Part shown: piece after piece, positions 6,392-14,006 of the stretch
Layout: each line of letters begins with the position of its first letter
Position numbering within the stretch: the first letter of the stretch is position 1
Source of the DNA: an uncultured Collinsella sp.
GTDB taxonomy: Bacteria > Actinomycetota > Coriobacteriia > Coriobacteriales > Coriobacteriaceae
NCBI GenBank assembly: GCA_934650975.1
Contig: CAKUFW010000053.1
Location: forward strand, 1-14,078
Reading direction: 5' to 3'
Length of the DNA stretch: 14,078 nucleotides
The notes under the pieces: generated by a model
What the model saw: the letters and a program-made list of their open reading frames with translations, nothing else
The model's database searches: none
What the model was told of the DNA's origin: nothing
Program-made: the position numbers and the translations under genes

Positions 6392-7339
6392 ATGGGTATG
6401 CACACGACAAAGGTTGCAGTGGGCGAGGGCAAGTTTACGCTCGAGGCCCAGTTGACGGTGACGCCGCGGGGCATAGTGGTGTACGCCTGCTCGCCGGAGT
6501 TCGCGCACCTGGGCGTCACGGCGCAGGCCATTCCGCGACCCGAGCCCGGACGTACGGCGACCGTGAGCATCCTGGCCGTTCCGTGCCATCGCGACGAGAT
6601 CCCGGCGCACGACATCGCGGCAGCACTGGCCACGCGCTTTGGCGTGCCGGTCACGGCAAGTACGGGCTTTCATGTTGAGCAGGCGAGCAAGGACGACCTT
6701 CAGCGCGTGCTCGATACCACGAAGGAACTCATCGCCGCGCTCGAAGAAACCGCGGCCCGCATCTTGCGTGCCGGCTGGGACGAGGGCGGTGCGGGCGCCG
6801 AGGTCGTGGCGGTCGATGCCGCGACGGGCAAAGCGCTCGCTCCCGTCGATCGCATCAAAGCCCATGCCGGCGAGGGCATCCTGCACCAAGCATTCCTGAC
6901 GCTTCTGGTCGAGGGCCAGGGCGAGGACACGCGCCTGCTGCTCTGCCGCCGCAGTCCTCTCAAGCGCCTGTGGGGTGGGGTGCTGGCCGATAGCTGCGCC
7001 GGCCATCCACTCCCCGGGGAGGACGTCGCCGCCGCGACGGCTCGCCGCATCAACGAAGAGCTCGGCATCACGCGCGAGCCTGGTGAGCTCAAGCACCTCG
7101 GTCACGTGGTCTATCGCGAAGATCACGGCGACGGCCGCTGCGAGTGCGAGTGGTGCGAGGTGTTCGCGGCCCACGTTGAGCCGGGCGAGCTGCACATCAA
7201 CCAAGAGGAAATCTCGGAAGTGCGCCGCGTGGCCCTCTCCGAGCTCGACGGCTACCTGCAGGGCCATCCTGAGCAGCTGGCCCCCTGGCTCCGCGAGGCC
7301 CTCAGCGACCAAACCATCCGCGCGGCCCTCGCGATGTGA
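6392..7339 (+). CDS. Fusion of LpdD-like prenylated-flavin chaperone domain and type I isopentenyl-diphosphate isomerase
   Basis: This 315-residue protein has two domains. Residues 4-125 resemble LpdD-like prenylated-flavin chaperone proteins: HLGVTAQAIPRPEPGRTATV (39-58), then LAVPCHRDEI and TGFHVEQASKDDLQRVL. Residues 130-315 are a type I (Nudix-fold) IPP isomerase, which interconverts IPP and DMAPP. All five metal ligands of E. coli Idi have counterparts: His158, His165, His205, Glu251 and Glu253. The active-site segment reads DSCAGHP (200-206), where E. coli has NSVCGHP. The position equal to catalytic Cys67 is therefore Ala203, and Cys202 lies one residue earlier. I chose the ATG at 6392 because GGGAG is five bases upstream and a good promoter precedes it. 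The frame extends back to 6041, but only as antisense to the MFS gene. It appears monocistronic, with a terminator after it. Confidence 0.85.
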   Translation: MGMHTTKVAVGEGKFTLEAQLTVTPRGIVVYACSPEFAHLGVTAQAIPRPEPGRTATVSILAVPCHRDEIPAHDIAAALATRFGVPVTASTGFHVEQASKDDLQRVLDTTKELIAALEETAARILRAGWDEGGAGAEVVAVDAATGKALAPVDRIKAHAGEGILHQAFLTLLVEGQGEDTRLLLCRRSPLKRLWGGVLADSCAGHPLPGEDVAAATARRINEELGITREPGELKHLGHVVYREDHGDGRCECEWCEVFAAHVEPGELHINQEEISEVRRVALSELDGYLQGHPEQLAPWLREALSDQTIRAALAM

Positions 7340-7348
7340 TCACTGCCG

Positions 7349-7411
7349 AACCGTCCCAACATTCGATGAAAATTTCGAAATCGAGGAAAACCGTCGAATG
7401 TTGGGACGGTT
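7349..7411 (+). terminator. Long inverted repeat, probable terminator of the fusion gene
   Basis: Perfect 18-bp arms at 7349-7366 and 7394-7411 (AACCGTCCCAACATTCGA and its complement) flank a 27-base loop. The right arm runs into a TTTT tract (7410-7413) followed by CGTG. The loop holds a second perfect palindrome, ATTTCGAAAT (7372-7381). The large loop and internal palindrome are unusual for a plain terminator, so it may also be a dispersed element. Confidence 0.6.
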
Positions 7412-7498
7412 TTCGTGTCCGGCGCGGGCGAGCTCCGGTGCTGTTTGGGGGTATAAGGCTGGCAAGTGTTTACTTGCGAGGCTTAAGGGGCGCCCCGT

Positions 7499-8350
7499 AT
7501 GGATATCGATAACTTTGAATGGTGGTATAGCGAAGGCGAGGCTCCGGACGAGGAGTGGGACGAGCCGTTGCCGAGTGATGTGTCGGGCGACGATGCCGAC
7601 GCCGTCTCCGATTCGGACTCCGACCCTGCCGAGCCTTTGACCTTTGAACAGGCCTGGGCCCAGGCCGAGGCTGACGAGGCAAAGGCCGATGCCACGGCAA
7701 CGCTGGGTGAGCCGGTCGACATGTCAATCTCGCCGGCAAAGACGCCGCAGCCGCGCCATACCATCGACCCTGACAGCACGGCATCTTTCAGCATCCTCGA
7801 CGTGCCCTCGCAGGGTGCCCAGGCGCCCGCTCCCACGCACCGCCCCAATCTGTCTCGTGAGGAAGACGCAGGTCGCCGTTCACCACTCGGGCCCATCCTC
7901 ATCGCCTTTATGGCCGGTGTCATCGCCTGCTCGGCGATCGGCAATGTTTGGGGTCATGTTGAGCAGCAACGCCAAGACGCCGCCAAGGTCGAGATGTCCG
8001 TCGAGCAATCGCTCAGCCGCACGCGTTCGGTGCATGTGTCGGTTGAGGTCAAGGACGGTGCGACGTGGGACACCGCACGCGGCGACAGCCAGATGCTCGT
8101 CCATATCGTGGGCCGCACGCTCAAGGGGCAGGAGATTGACGAGTACCAATACGTCAATTCCGCAGGTGACGGCATCGAGCTCAAGCCCGGAGACTACGAA
8201 CTCACGGTCGACGAGCCGCCCGTTGCCACCGACGGCACGTGCTTCCGCGCCTCGAAGCGCATGGTTCCCGTGAGCTTTAACTCGCAAGCACCCGATACGG
8301 TCGACACCACGCCGCAGGGCGGGTTCGACCTTTACGTGGACACTCAATAA
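7499..8350 (+). CDS. Single-pass membrane protein of unknown function
   Basis: I do not recognise this 283-residue protein. The first 70 residues are extremely acidic and disordered, rich in Asp, Glu and Ser (for example DDADAVSDSDSD at 31-42). A Pro-rich linker follows to about residue 128. One hydrophobic helix (about 129-151, ending IACSAIGNVWG) is preceded by REEDAGRRSP. By the positive-inside rule this places the N-terminus in the cytoplasm and the last 130 residues outside. The outer part begins with a probable amphipathic helix (EQQRQDAAKVEMSVEQSL) and then looks beta-rich, with IELKPGDYELTVDEPP suggesting an Ig-like or carboxypeptidase-regulatory-like fold. ATG at 7499 has AAGGGG upstream. 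The leader contains TATAAG (7452-7457), a possible -10, and a small GCAAGT/ACTTGC hairpin (7462-7477). Confidence 0.82.
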   Translation: MDIDNFEWWYSEGEAPDEEWDEPLPSDVSGDDADAVSDSDSDPAEPLTFEQAWAQAEADEAKADATATLGEPVDMSISPAKTPQPRHTIDPDSTASFSILDVPSQGAQAPAPTHRPNLSREEDAGRRSPLGPILIAFMAGVIACSAIGNVWGHVEQQRQDAAKVEMSVEQSLSRTRSVHVSVEVKDGATWDTARGDSQMLVHIVGRTLKGQEIDEYQYVNSAGDGIELKPGDYELTVDEPPVATDGTCFRASKRMVPVSFNSQAPDTVDTTPQGGFDLYVDTQ

Positions 8351-8427
8351 TTGTGCGCCGCCCCGCCCCGCGGCCAAGAGTGGGACAATAGCCCTCGACA
8401 CTGTTGTTAACTTTTGGAGGAAGTAGC

Positions 8428-9321
8428 ATGTCCACCGTCACCACCATCAAGCGCGGCGGCCTCACCGCGGCCATCGATTCCATGGGCGCCCAGCTCACAA
8501 GTCTCGCCCTCAACGGCAGCGAGTATCTGTGGCAGGGCGATCCGGCCTTTTGGGGCAAGCACGCGCCCATCCTGTTCCCCATCGTGGGCTCGCTGCGCAA
8601 CAACACGGCGACGTCTGCCGCCGGTACCTGCGAGATGGCGCGCCACGGCATCGCGCGTATCGTCGAGCACAAGTTGGTCGAGGTCTCCGAGGACGGCTCC
8701 TCGGTAACCTACGAGATCACCGATACGCCCGAGTCGCTCAAGGCCTTCCCCTTCCACTTTAAGCTCAACATGACCTATGCCCTGACCGGCGATGCCACGC
8801 TCACCCAGACCTTTGCCGTCACCAACACCGGCGACGTGGACCTGCCGTTTTCGGTGGGTGGTCACCCCGCATTTAACGTGCCCGCCCCTGGTGCCGATGG
8901 CGAGGCGTTCGAGGATTACGAGCTGGCATTCACCGAGGCTTGGACCAACGAGGCTCCCATCATTACGCCCGATGGCCTTATGACGTTCGAGGGCTCCTAC
9001 AAGGCTCCCGACAACTCGGACGTTGTGCCCATCACGCACCGTAGCTTCGATAACGACGCCATCATGTTCACCGATACCCCGGGCTCCACGCTCACGCTGC
9101 GTGGTCGCAAGTCGGGCCACGGCGTCAAGATCGACTTTGAGGGATTTAAGTACATCGGCGTGTGGTCTGCCGCCAACGACGCCCCGTTTGTGGCACTCGA
9201 GCCCTGGACCGGCCACACTACCATGGACACCGAGGACAACGTCTTTGAGCACAAGGTCAACACCATCACCCTGGCCCCAGGCGAGACGGACAAGCGCTCC
9301 TTTAGCGTCACCCTGCTGTAG
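8428..9321 (+). CDS. Aldose 1-epimerase family protein (LacX-like galactose mutarotase)
   Basis: This 297-residue cytoplasmic protein belongs to the galactose mutarotase fold and probably interconverts alpha and beta anomers of a hexose or a related sugar. The order of motifs fits the LacX subgroup: SEYLWQGDPAFWGKHAPILF (31-50) and PIVGSL, then HGIAR with His73, SVGGHPAFNVP with His146, and LEPWTGHTTM with Glu258. The two His and the Glu correspond to the usual catalytic residues. The ATG at 8428 is preceded by TTGGAGGAAG at good spacing. The frame runs open to 8404, but the region before 8428 contains the ribosome binding site, so that start is excluded. The 77-base gap before it has GACAAT (8384-8389) as a possible -10 and no clear -35. 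No sugar operon surrounds it, so the substrate is open. Confidence 0.92.
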   Translation: MSTVTTIKRGGLTAAIDSMGAQLTSLALNGSEYLWQGDPAFWGKHAPILFPIVGSLRNNTATSAAGTCEMARHGIARIVEHKLVEVSEDGSSVTYEITDTPESLKAFPFHFKLNMTYALTGDATLTQTFAVTNTGDVDLPFSVGGHPAFNVPAPGADGEAFEDYELAFTEAWTNEAPIITPDGLMTFEGSYKAPDNSDVVPITHRSFDNDAIMFTDTPGSTLTLRGRKSGHGVKIDFEGFKYIGVWSAANDAPFVALEPWTGHTTMDTEDNVFEHKVNTITLAPGETDKRSFSVTLL

Positions 9322-9350
9322 AGGTTCCGCCGTACTGGGCGGTCATAACT

Positions 9351-9449
9351 TGAGCGTGGATAATCTCCCGTTTTGAGCCCGCGCGCGAGCCAAAAGTGGG
9401 AGATTTTCCACTCTCGTGAGACATGCGTCCGAAAATCCACTCTCATTTC
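9351..9449. repeat. Three-unit relative of the 2747-2870 palindromic repeat
   Basis: A forward core (GAGCGTGGATAATCTCCC, 9352-9369) faces two reverse cores (9398-9415 and the partial 9431-9444). The forward unit and the first reverse unit can pair around a GC-rich loop. Shared features with 2747-2870 are the core, the TTTTGAGC after the forward unit and CATGCG before the last reverse unit. It lies just after the aldose epimerase gene and may help end that transcript. Confidence 0.7.
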
Positions 9450-9458
9450 GGCGCATGT

Positions 9459-9485
9459 AGTCGTTGGGGACGTTCTTAAACGACT
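9459..9485. repeat. Small hairpin with TTGGGGACGTTC core
   Basis: AGTCGTT (9459-9465) and AACGACT (9479-9485) form a perfect 7-bp stem around GGGGACGTTCTTA. The TTGGGGACGTTC core is identical to that in the first unit at 1452-1473. The remaining leader to 9591 has TACTAT (9545-9550) as a possible -10 and a GTTTTG/CAAAAC hairpin (9554-9572); no -35 box is evident. Confidence 0.5.
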
Positions 9486-9591
9486 ATGTACTAATTCTCC
9501 GCTCCGTTAAATCTTCTGCGTGCGCTGCATCGCTGCCGCAACCGTACTATCCTGTTTTGTTGTCAGCAAAACGAAATAGGGAAGGCACCAG

Positions 9592-10518
9592 ATGCAACCT
9601 CGACAACAGCGCGGCATGCAGGCCCAGCCGGTATGCAGCCGTCGCATCTTTTTGGGTAGCGCTCTCGCTGCGAGCGCTACCGTCGTCGCCGGCGCGCTTG
9701 CCGGCTGCCAGCGTCCGTCCACGCTGGAAGTAGTTCAGCCTACGACGGGCGGCGGTCGCGACGACCTGTCCGATTCCGTCATCGGCAAGGACAAGATCCG
9801 CATCGGCATGGAGGCGGCCTACGCCCCGTACAACTGGCAGGTTTCCGAGGCCAGCGAGTTCACCATTCCCATCGATAACGTGCAGGGCGCCTATGCCGAC
9901 GGCTACGACGTGCAGATCGCCAAGATCGTCTGCAAGGCCCTCGGTGGCGAGCCCGTTGCCGTCAAGCAGAGCTTCTCGGGTCTTATCGATTCGCTCAACA
10001 ACGGCCAGATCGACCTCATCATCGCCGGCATGAGCGCCACGCCCGAGCGCGAGGAGTCCGTCGGCTTTTCCGAGCCGTACTTTATCGGCTACTTTGGCCT
10101 GTTCGTAAAAGAGGGCTCTCCCTACCAAAATGCCACCAAGCTCAGCGACTTCAGCGGTGCCACGGTGCTCGGTCAAAAGGACACCATGCTCGATACCGTC
10201 ATCGACGAGATTCCGGGCGTCGTCCACAAGAATCCGGTCGATTCGGTTCCCACGGTGTTTTCGAACCTGCTGCAGGGCACGTGCGACGCCGTGACCTACA
10301 ACACCGAAAACGAGAAGGGCTATATGGCCCAAAACCCGGGTATCGTGCCGATTCAATTTGCCGAAGGCGAGGGCTTTAAGCAGGAGGTCACGGCAAACGT
10401 CGGCTGCCGCAAGGGCTCGGACAAGCTGCTTAAGCTCATCGACAAGACGCTCAAGGGCGTCAGCCAGGAGGAGCGCGACCAAATGTGGGACGCGTGCCTC
10501 GACCGTCAGCCGGCATAG
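9592..10518 (+). CDS. Amino-acid ABC transporter substrate-binding lipoprotein
   Basis: This 308-residue receptor delivers a polar amino acid to the permease encoded just downstream. The N-terminus has SRRIFLGS (16-23) and a hydrophobic stretch ending in the lipobox LAGC with Cys39, so it should be a lipid-anchored protein outside the membrane. The Arg pair followed by FLG also fits Tat export. The mature part is a type 3 periplasmic-binding fold: IRIGMEAAYAPYNW, GYDVQIAKIVCKALG, SFSGLIDSLNNGQIDLIIAG, MSATPEREESVGFSEPYF. These are the usual contact motifs for amino-acid ligands. The ligand cannot be named. ATG at 9592 has AGGGAAGG upstream. It is the first gene of a three-gene operon. Confidence 0.93.
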   Translation: MQPRQQRGMQAQPVCSRRIFLGSALAASATVVAGALAGCQRPSTLEVVQPTTGGGRDDLSDSVIGKDKIRIGMEAAYAPYNWQVSEASEFTIPIDNVQGAYADGYDVQIAKIVCKALGGEPVAVKQSFSGLIDSLNNGQIDLIIAGMSATPEREESVGFSEPYFIGYFGLFVKEGSPYQNATKLSDFSGATVLGQKDTMLDTVIDEIPGVVHKNPVDSVPTVFSNLLQGTCDAVTYNTENEKGYMAQNPGIVPIQFAEGEGFKQEVTANVGCRKGSDKLLKLIDKTLKGVSQEERDQMWDACLDRQPA

Positions 10519-10527
10519 GGAGGCAGC

Positions 10528-11676
10528 ATGAAAACCATCAATCGTCTGGTCTCCTTTATCAAGGCCGACCACCGTTATGTGTACCTGGGTACGAGCGTCA
10601 TCGCGGCGCTTGGCCTGGCGTTTAGCCAGCGCAACCCCACGCCGCTGAGCTTTTTGGCACCCACCGGCATCTTCCAGGACTGCCTCTGGGCGATTCTGTG
10701 GGCTTGGATCGTCGTGTCGGCGGCGGCGCTCGTCACCAAGCTCATGCACTGGAACGACTATCGCGAAAAGTCGCCGTTTGCTTCCGAGCGTTTCCGTCGC
10801 GGCGCGCGCCTGGGCAGCTATGTCGTCGTTGCCATCGCGGCGATCTTCTTTATCGACCGCTGCGTCATGTCGTTTATCGACTTGGTGCAGGTGAGCATTG
10901 TCTCGGACTCCAACCCCAGCGACTTTTTGTCGAGCCTGGTCTATATGACCTATAAGAGCGGCGACTTCTTTATCCGCGGCATCGAGATCACCATCGCGCT
11001 TGCTACCTTTGGCACGATCATCGCCTTTTTCCTGGCGCTGGTCTTTGTGTTCCTGCGCATCCAGACGTTCGATCGCGTGGACAACGACCTCACGCGTTTC
11101 TTCAAGAGCATCGGCCGCGGCTTTGCAACGGTCTACTCCACCGTCGTGCGCGGCACGCCCATGATGGTCCAGGGCCTGCTCATCTATTACGCGGGCTTTA
11201 CCGTTCTGCGTGGCATGGGCTTCGAGACCGCCCAGGCCAACCAGATTTGGAGTACCTTTACCGCCGGCCTCGTCACCATCTCGCTCAACTCCACCGCTTA
11301 CATGATGGAAGTCCTGCGCGGCGGCATCGAGTCCATCGACGCCGGCCAGGCCGAGGCGGCGCGCTCACTGGGCTTGTCGCAGTGGCAGGCCATGCGCAAG
11401 GTCGTGTTCCCCCAGGGCATCAAGAACGCGATCCCCGCGCTCACCAACGAGCTCATCATCAACATCAAGGATTCGTCGGTGCTCTCGGTCATCGGCGTGT
11501 TCGACCTCATGTACGCCACCACCACCGTCGCCGGCGTGTACTACCGCCAGATGGAGGTCTACTGCGTGGCGCTTGTGGTCTACCTGATCCTGACGCTCGT
11601 GGCGAGCCGCCTGCTCGAGGCCTTTGGCAAAAAGCTCGGCGCCGAGGCCCCGGCAACGCTGCCCAGCTCCAACTAG
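10528..11676 (+). CDS. Amino-acid ABC transporter permease with N-terminal membrane extension
   Basis: This 382-residue permease starts 10 bases after the receptor gene, with GGGAGG upstream of the ATG. The C-terminal 230 residues are a standard polar amino-acid (HisM/GlnP-type) permease: [20 protein letters not shown] from 151, [16 protein letters not shown] (207-221), and the EAA loop [12 protein letters not shown] (276-287) that docks the ATPase. [17 protein letters not shown] then follows, as is typical. The first 150 residues are extra. They contain hydrophobic segments near 17-33, 51-70 and 97-112, separated by a charged loop ([19 protein letters not shown]). Family members are usually 210-240 residues, so this extension is unusual. 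Its role is unknown; no fused binding domain is visible. Confidence 0.92.
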   Translation: MKTINRLVSFIKADHRYVYLGTSVIAALGLAFSQRNPTPLSFLAPTGIFQDCLWAILWAWIVVSAAALVTKLMHWNDYREKSPFASERFRRGARLGSYVVVAIAAIFFIDRCVMSFIDLVQVSIVSDSNPSDFLSSLVYMTYKSGDFFIRGIEITIALATFGTIIAFFLALVFVFLRIQTFDRVDNDLTRFFKSIGRGFATVYSTVVRGTPMMVQGLLIYYAGFTVLRGMGFETAQANQIWSTFTAGLVTISLNSTAYMMEVLRGGIESIDAGQAEAARSLGLSQWQAMRKVVFPQGIKNAIPALTNELIINIKDSSVLSVIGVFDLMYATTTVAGVYYRQMEVYCVALVVYLILTLVASRLLEAFGKKLGAEAPATLPSSN

Positions 11677-11698
11677 GCTCAAGACGAGGAGAATCATC

Positions 11699-12484
11699 AT
11701 GGCAGATACCGCCACTACCGGCGCTGCGGCCGCCGCACAGACCAAAGAGCCGCTCATCCACGTCGAGGGCTTGCGCAAGAGCTTCGGCTCGCTCGAGGTG
11801 CTCAAGGGCATCGACCTGTCCGTCAAATCCGGCGAGGTCGTCACCATTATCGGCGCCTCGGGCTCGGGCAAGTCGACCTTCCTGCGCTGCCTCAACCTGC
11901 TCGAGACCCCGGACGCGGGCCACATCTGGTTCCACGGCCAGGACCTCACGGCCGAGCGCTGCAACATCAATAAACTCCGCGAGGACATCGGCATGGTGTT
12001 CCAGGGCTTCAACCTGTTCAACAACATGGACGTGCTCGACAACTGCACGCTCGCGCCCGTCACGCTCAAAAAGATGAGCAAGGCCGAGGCCGAAAAGGTC
12101 GCGTTAGAGCATCTGACGAGCGTGGGACTTGAAAAGTTCGCACACGCCGCCGTGGGTCGCCTGTCCGGCGGCCAAAAGCAGCGCGTGGCCATCGCCCGCG
12201 CCCTGTGCATGAATCCGCAGATCATGCTGTTCGACGAGCCGACCTCCGCACTCGACCCCGAGATCGTGGGCGAGGTGCTCGAGGTCATGCGCAAGCTTGC
12301 TGCCGACGGCATGACCATGGTGGTCGTCACGCACGAGATGGCCTTTGCCCGCACCGTCTCCGACCGCGTGGTCTTTATGGACAAGGGCGTGGTGCTTGAG
12401 GACGCCGCGCCGGCCGAACTCTTCGGCAACCCCAAACACCAGCGCACCCGCGAGTTCCTCTCGCGCTATCTCGAGGACAAATAA
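11699..12484 (+). CDS. Polar amino-acid ABC transporter ATP-binding protein (GlnQ-like)
   Basis: This 261-residue ATPase powers the importer formed with the two preceding genes. Walker A is GASGSGKST (52-60), the Q-loop Gln102 is in VFQGFNLF, and the signature LSGGQKQR is at 155-162. Walker B is IMLFDEPTS with Asp179 and Glu180, and the switch His212 is in VVVTHEMAF. All are intact. The HisP/GlnQ class is indicated by [19 protein letters not shown] and by its partners. The first 17 residues are an Ala/Thr-rich extension. I chose ATG at 11699 because GAGGAGA precedes it by six bases; the frame is open back to 11624, but that part overlaps the permease gene. A strong terminator follows. Confidence 0.95.
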   Translation: MADTATTGAAAAAQTKEPLIHVEGLRKSFGSLEVLKGIDLSVKSGEVVTIIGASGSGKSTFLRCLNLLETPDAGHIWFHGQDLTAERCNINKLREDIGMVFQGFNLFNNMDVLDNCTLAPVTLKKMSKAEAEKVALEHLTSVGLEKFAHAAVGRLSGGQKQRVAIARALCMNPQIMLFDEPTSALDPEIVGEVLEVMRKLAADGMTMVVVTHEMAFARTVSDRVVFMDKGVVLEDAAPAELFGNPKHQRTREFLSRYLEDK

Positions 12485-12502
12485 CCGACCGCAAACGCGT
12501 GA

Positions 12503-12538
12503 ACGACAGGGCCGCTCCGGTGGGGCGGCCTTTGTCGT
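12503..12538 (+). terminator. Rho-independent terminator of the amino-acid transporter operon
   Basis: GGCCGCTCC (12510-12518) pairs with GGGGCGGCC (12522-12530) around a GGT loop, with one G-U pair. It is extended by ACGACA (12503-12508) pairing with TGTCGT (12533-12538) across short bulges. The T tract is only TTT, so termination may be partial and allow some read-through into the peptidase gene. Confidence 0.7.
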
Positions 12539-12556
12539 CACAATCGAAAGGATGTC

Positions 12557-13972
12557 ATGGCCGAGGTTTGGCGCTTCTTTGCGCATGAGGATGATTTTGC
12601 CGATATAGACGAGGCTGGCGCGTGTGAGCGCTTGGGCCGCGTGCTGTCGTTTCCGACGATTTCGAGCATGGATGCCGAGGCGGTGGACTGGCGGCCGTTT
12701 GCCGACCTGCGCGCCTATATGCAGCAGGCCTGGCCGCGCGTGTTCGCGGCGGGCGAGGTTGAGCTCATCGACCATTCGCTGTTGGTGACGCTTGCCGGCT
12801 CCAACCCCGCCCTTAAGCCCGTTATGCTCATGGGTCACATGGACGTGGTTCCCGTGGTACCGGGTACCGAGGAAGATTGGGCTCACGCCCCCTTTAGCGG
12901 ACACGTGGACGACACCTACATTTGGGGTCGTGGCGCAATCGACATGAAAGACCAGGTCGCAGGCATTCTCGAGGCGGTTGAGTATGCACTTACACACGGT
13001 TGGCAGCACGAGCGCACGCTGCTGCTCGCCTTTGGTCAGGACGAGGAGACCACGCAGTACGGCGCGGGTGCCATCGGCCGCGCGCTCGAGGAGCGCGGCA
13101 TTGAGCTTGAGTACCTGATCGACGAGGGCGACTACCGTATCGTTCCATCTGCCGAGTATGCCGCGGGCGAGGGCTGGCTCATGCATGCCGACCTGGCCGA
13201 GAAGGGCTATGCCGACATTGTGCTCAAGACACAGAGCGCGGGCGGGCATTCTTCCAACCCCTACGGCGGCACGTCGCTCGAGGTGCTCAGCCGTGCTATC
13301 GCCGCAATCTGCGATATCGAATGGCCGACGCGTGTGACCGACCTGCTTGCCGCGCAGCTCGTCGAGCTGGGGCTCTACACGGCCGACGAGATTGCCGCCA
13401 ACAAGGACGCCATCGTGCGCGATTGCCTTGCCAGCAAGAAGCTCTATCCGCTCGTAACGACCACCTGCGCGCCCACGCAGATCGAGGGCGGCAGCACCGG
13501 TGCCAACGTGATGCCACAGGATATGTGGGCCAATATCAACTTCCGTATGCTCGAGGGAACGAACGTGGCCGACGTCGTGACGCGCTGTCGTGAGGCTGTT
13601 GCTGCGGCAGGTCTTGCCGGGCGCGTGGAGGTCGAACTTGGCCCCGGCAGCTCCGAACCTTCGCCGTCCCCGCGCATTGGCGGCCCTGGCCTCGAAGCTG
13701 TCCGCTCCGTTGCCGCCCGCTATTTCCGTGATCCAAAGGGGGCTGAGGAAAACGGATCATCCGAGCCGTTGGCGATTGTGCCATCCACGGTCATCGGTGC
13801 GACCGACGCTGCCAACTACCAGCGCATTTGCCCTGAGTGTATTCGTTTCTCGGCCTTCGTGGTGGATGATGACGAATGCGACCGCGGCGTCCACGGCACC
13901 AACGAGCGCATCACCCGCCGCGCCTACCTCCAAGGCATCCGCTTCCTCATCGCCCTGCTCCAGACGCTCTAG
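12557..13972 (+). CDS. M20-family metallopeptidase (CPS1/PM20D1-like)
   Basis: This 471-residue dinuclear zinc hydrolase probably cleaves dipeptides or N-acyl amino acids in the cytoplasm; no signal peptide is visible. The metal and catalytic residues are in order: His94 and Asp96 in MGHMDVVPV, bridging Asp129 in GRGAIDMK, Glu163 and Glu164 in QDEETTQYGAG, Asp189 in LIDEGD, and His446 in GVHGTNERI. The dimerisation/lid domain starts near residue 208, with AGGHSSNPYGGTSLEVLSRA. The GRGAIDMKDQVAGILEAVEY stretch and the length favour the CPS1/PM20D1 branch over PepV or ArgE. ATG at 12557 has AAAGG upstream. It follows the amino-acid importer across a terminator. The two may serve peptide use together, which is inference. 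Confidence 0.9.
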   Translation: MAEVWRFFAHEDDFADIDEAGACERLGRVLSFPTISSMDAEAVDWRPFADLRAYMQQAWPRVFAAGEVELIDHSLLVTLAGSNPALKPVMLMGHMDVVPVVPGTEEDWAHAPFSGHVDDTYIWGRGAIDMKDQVAGILEAVEYALTHGWQHERTLLLAFGQDEETTQYGAGAIGRALEERGIELEYLIDEGDYRIVPSAEYAAGEGWLMHADLAEKGYADIVLKTQSAGGHSSNPYGGTSLEVLSRAIAAICDIEWPTRVTDLLAAQLVELGLYTADEIAANKDAIVRDCLASKKLYPLVTTTCAPTQIEGGSTGANVMPQDMWANINFRMLEGTNVADVVTRCREAVAAAGLAGRVEVELGPGSSEPSPSPRIGGPGLEAVRSVAARYFRDPKGAEENGSSEPLAIVPSTVIGATDAANYQRICPECIRFSAFVVDDDECDRGVHGTNERITRRAYLQGIRFLIALLQTL

Positions 13973-14006
13973 AATGTGACAAAGGGATTGTCCCTTTGTC
14001 ACATTC
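13972..14006. repeat. Perfect 16-bp hairpin of the TTTGTCACA family, likely terminator
   Basis: GAATGTGACAAAGGGA (13972-13987) and its exact complement (13991-14006) flank a TTG loop. The first base is the last base of the peptidase stop codon. There is no T tract, so it may act as a dispersed REP-like element as well as a transcript-end structure. A degenerate relative lies at 6289-6321. Confidence 0.7.

Noticed and set aside
9483..9491. ACTATGTAC shared with 14064-14072 as a regulatory motif
   Set aside because: Only nine bases in two places with no matching context. It is noted, but is too short to support a shared site.
9547..10749. Minus-strand open frame of 400 codons
   Set aside because: It is antisense to the substrate-binding lipoprotein and the permease start. 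Its composition (His, Arg, Val and Asp rich, no domain motif) is that of a shadow frame.
11365..13249. Two long minus-strand frames antisense to the permease, ATPase and peptidase
   Set aside because: The plus-strand genes have all catalytic motifs; these frames have none and no ribosome binding sites that I could see.
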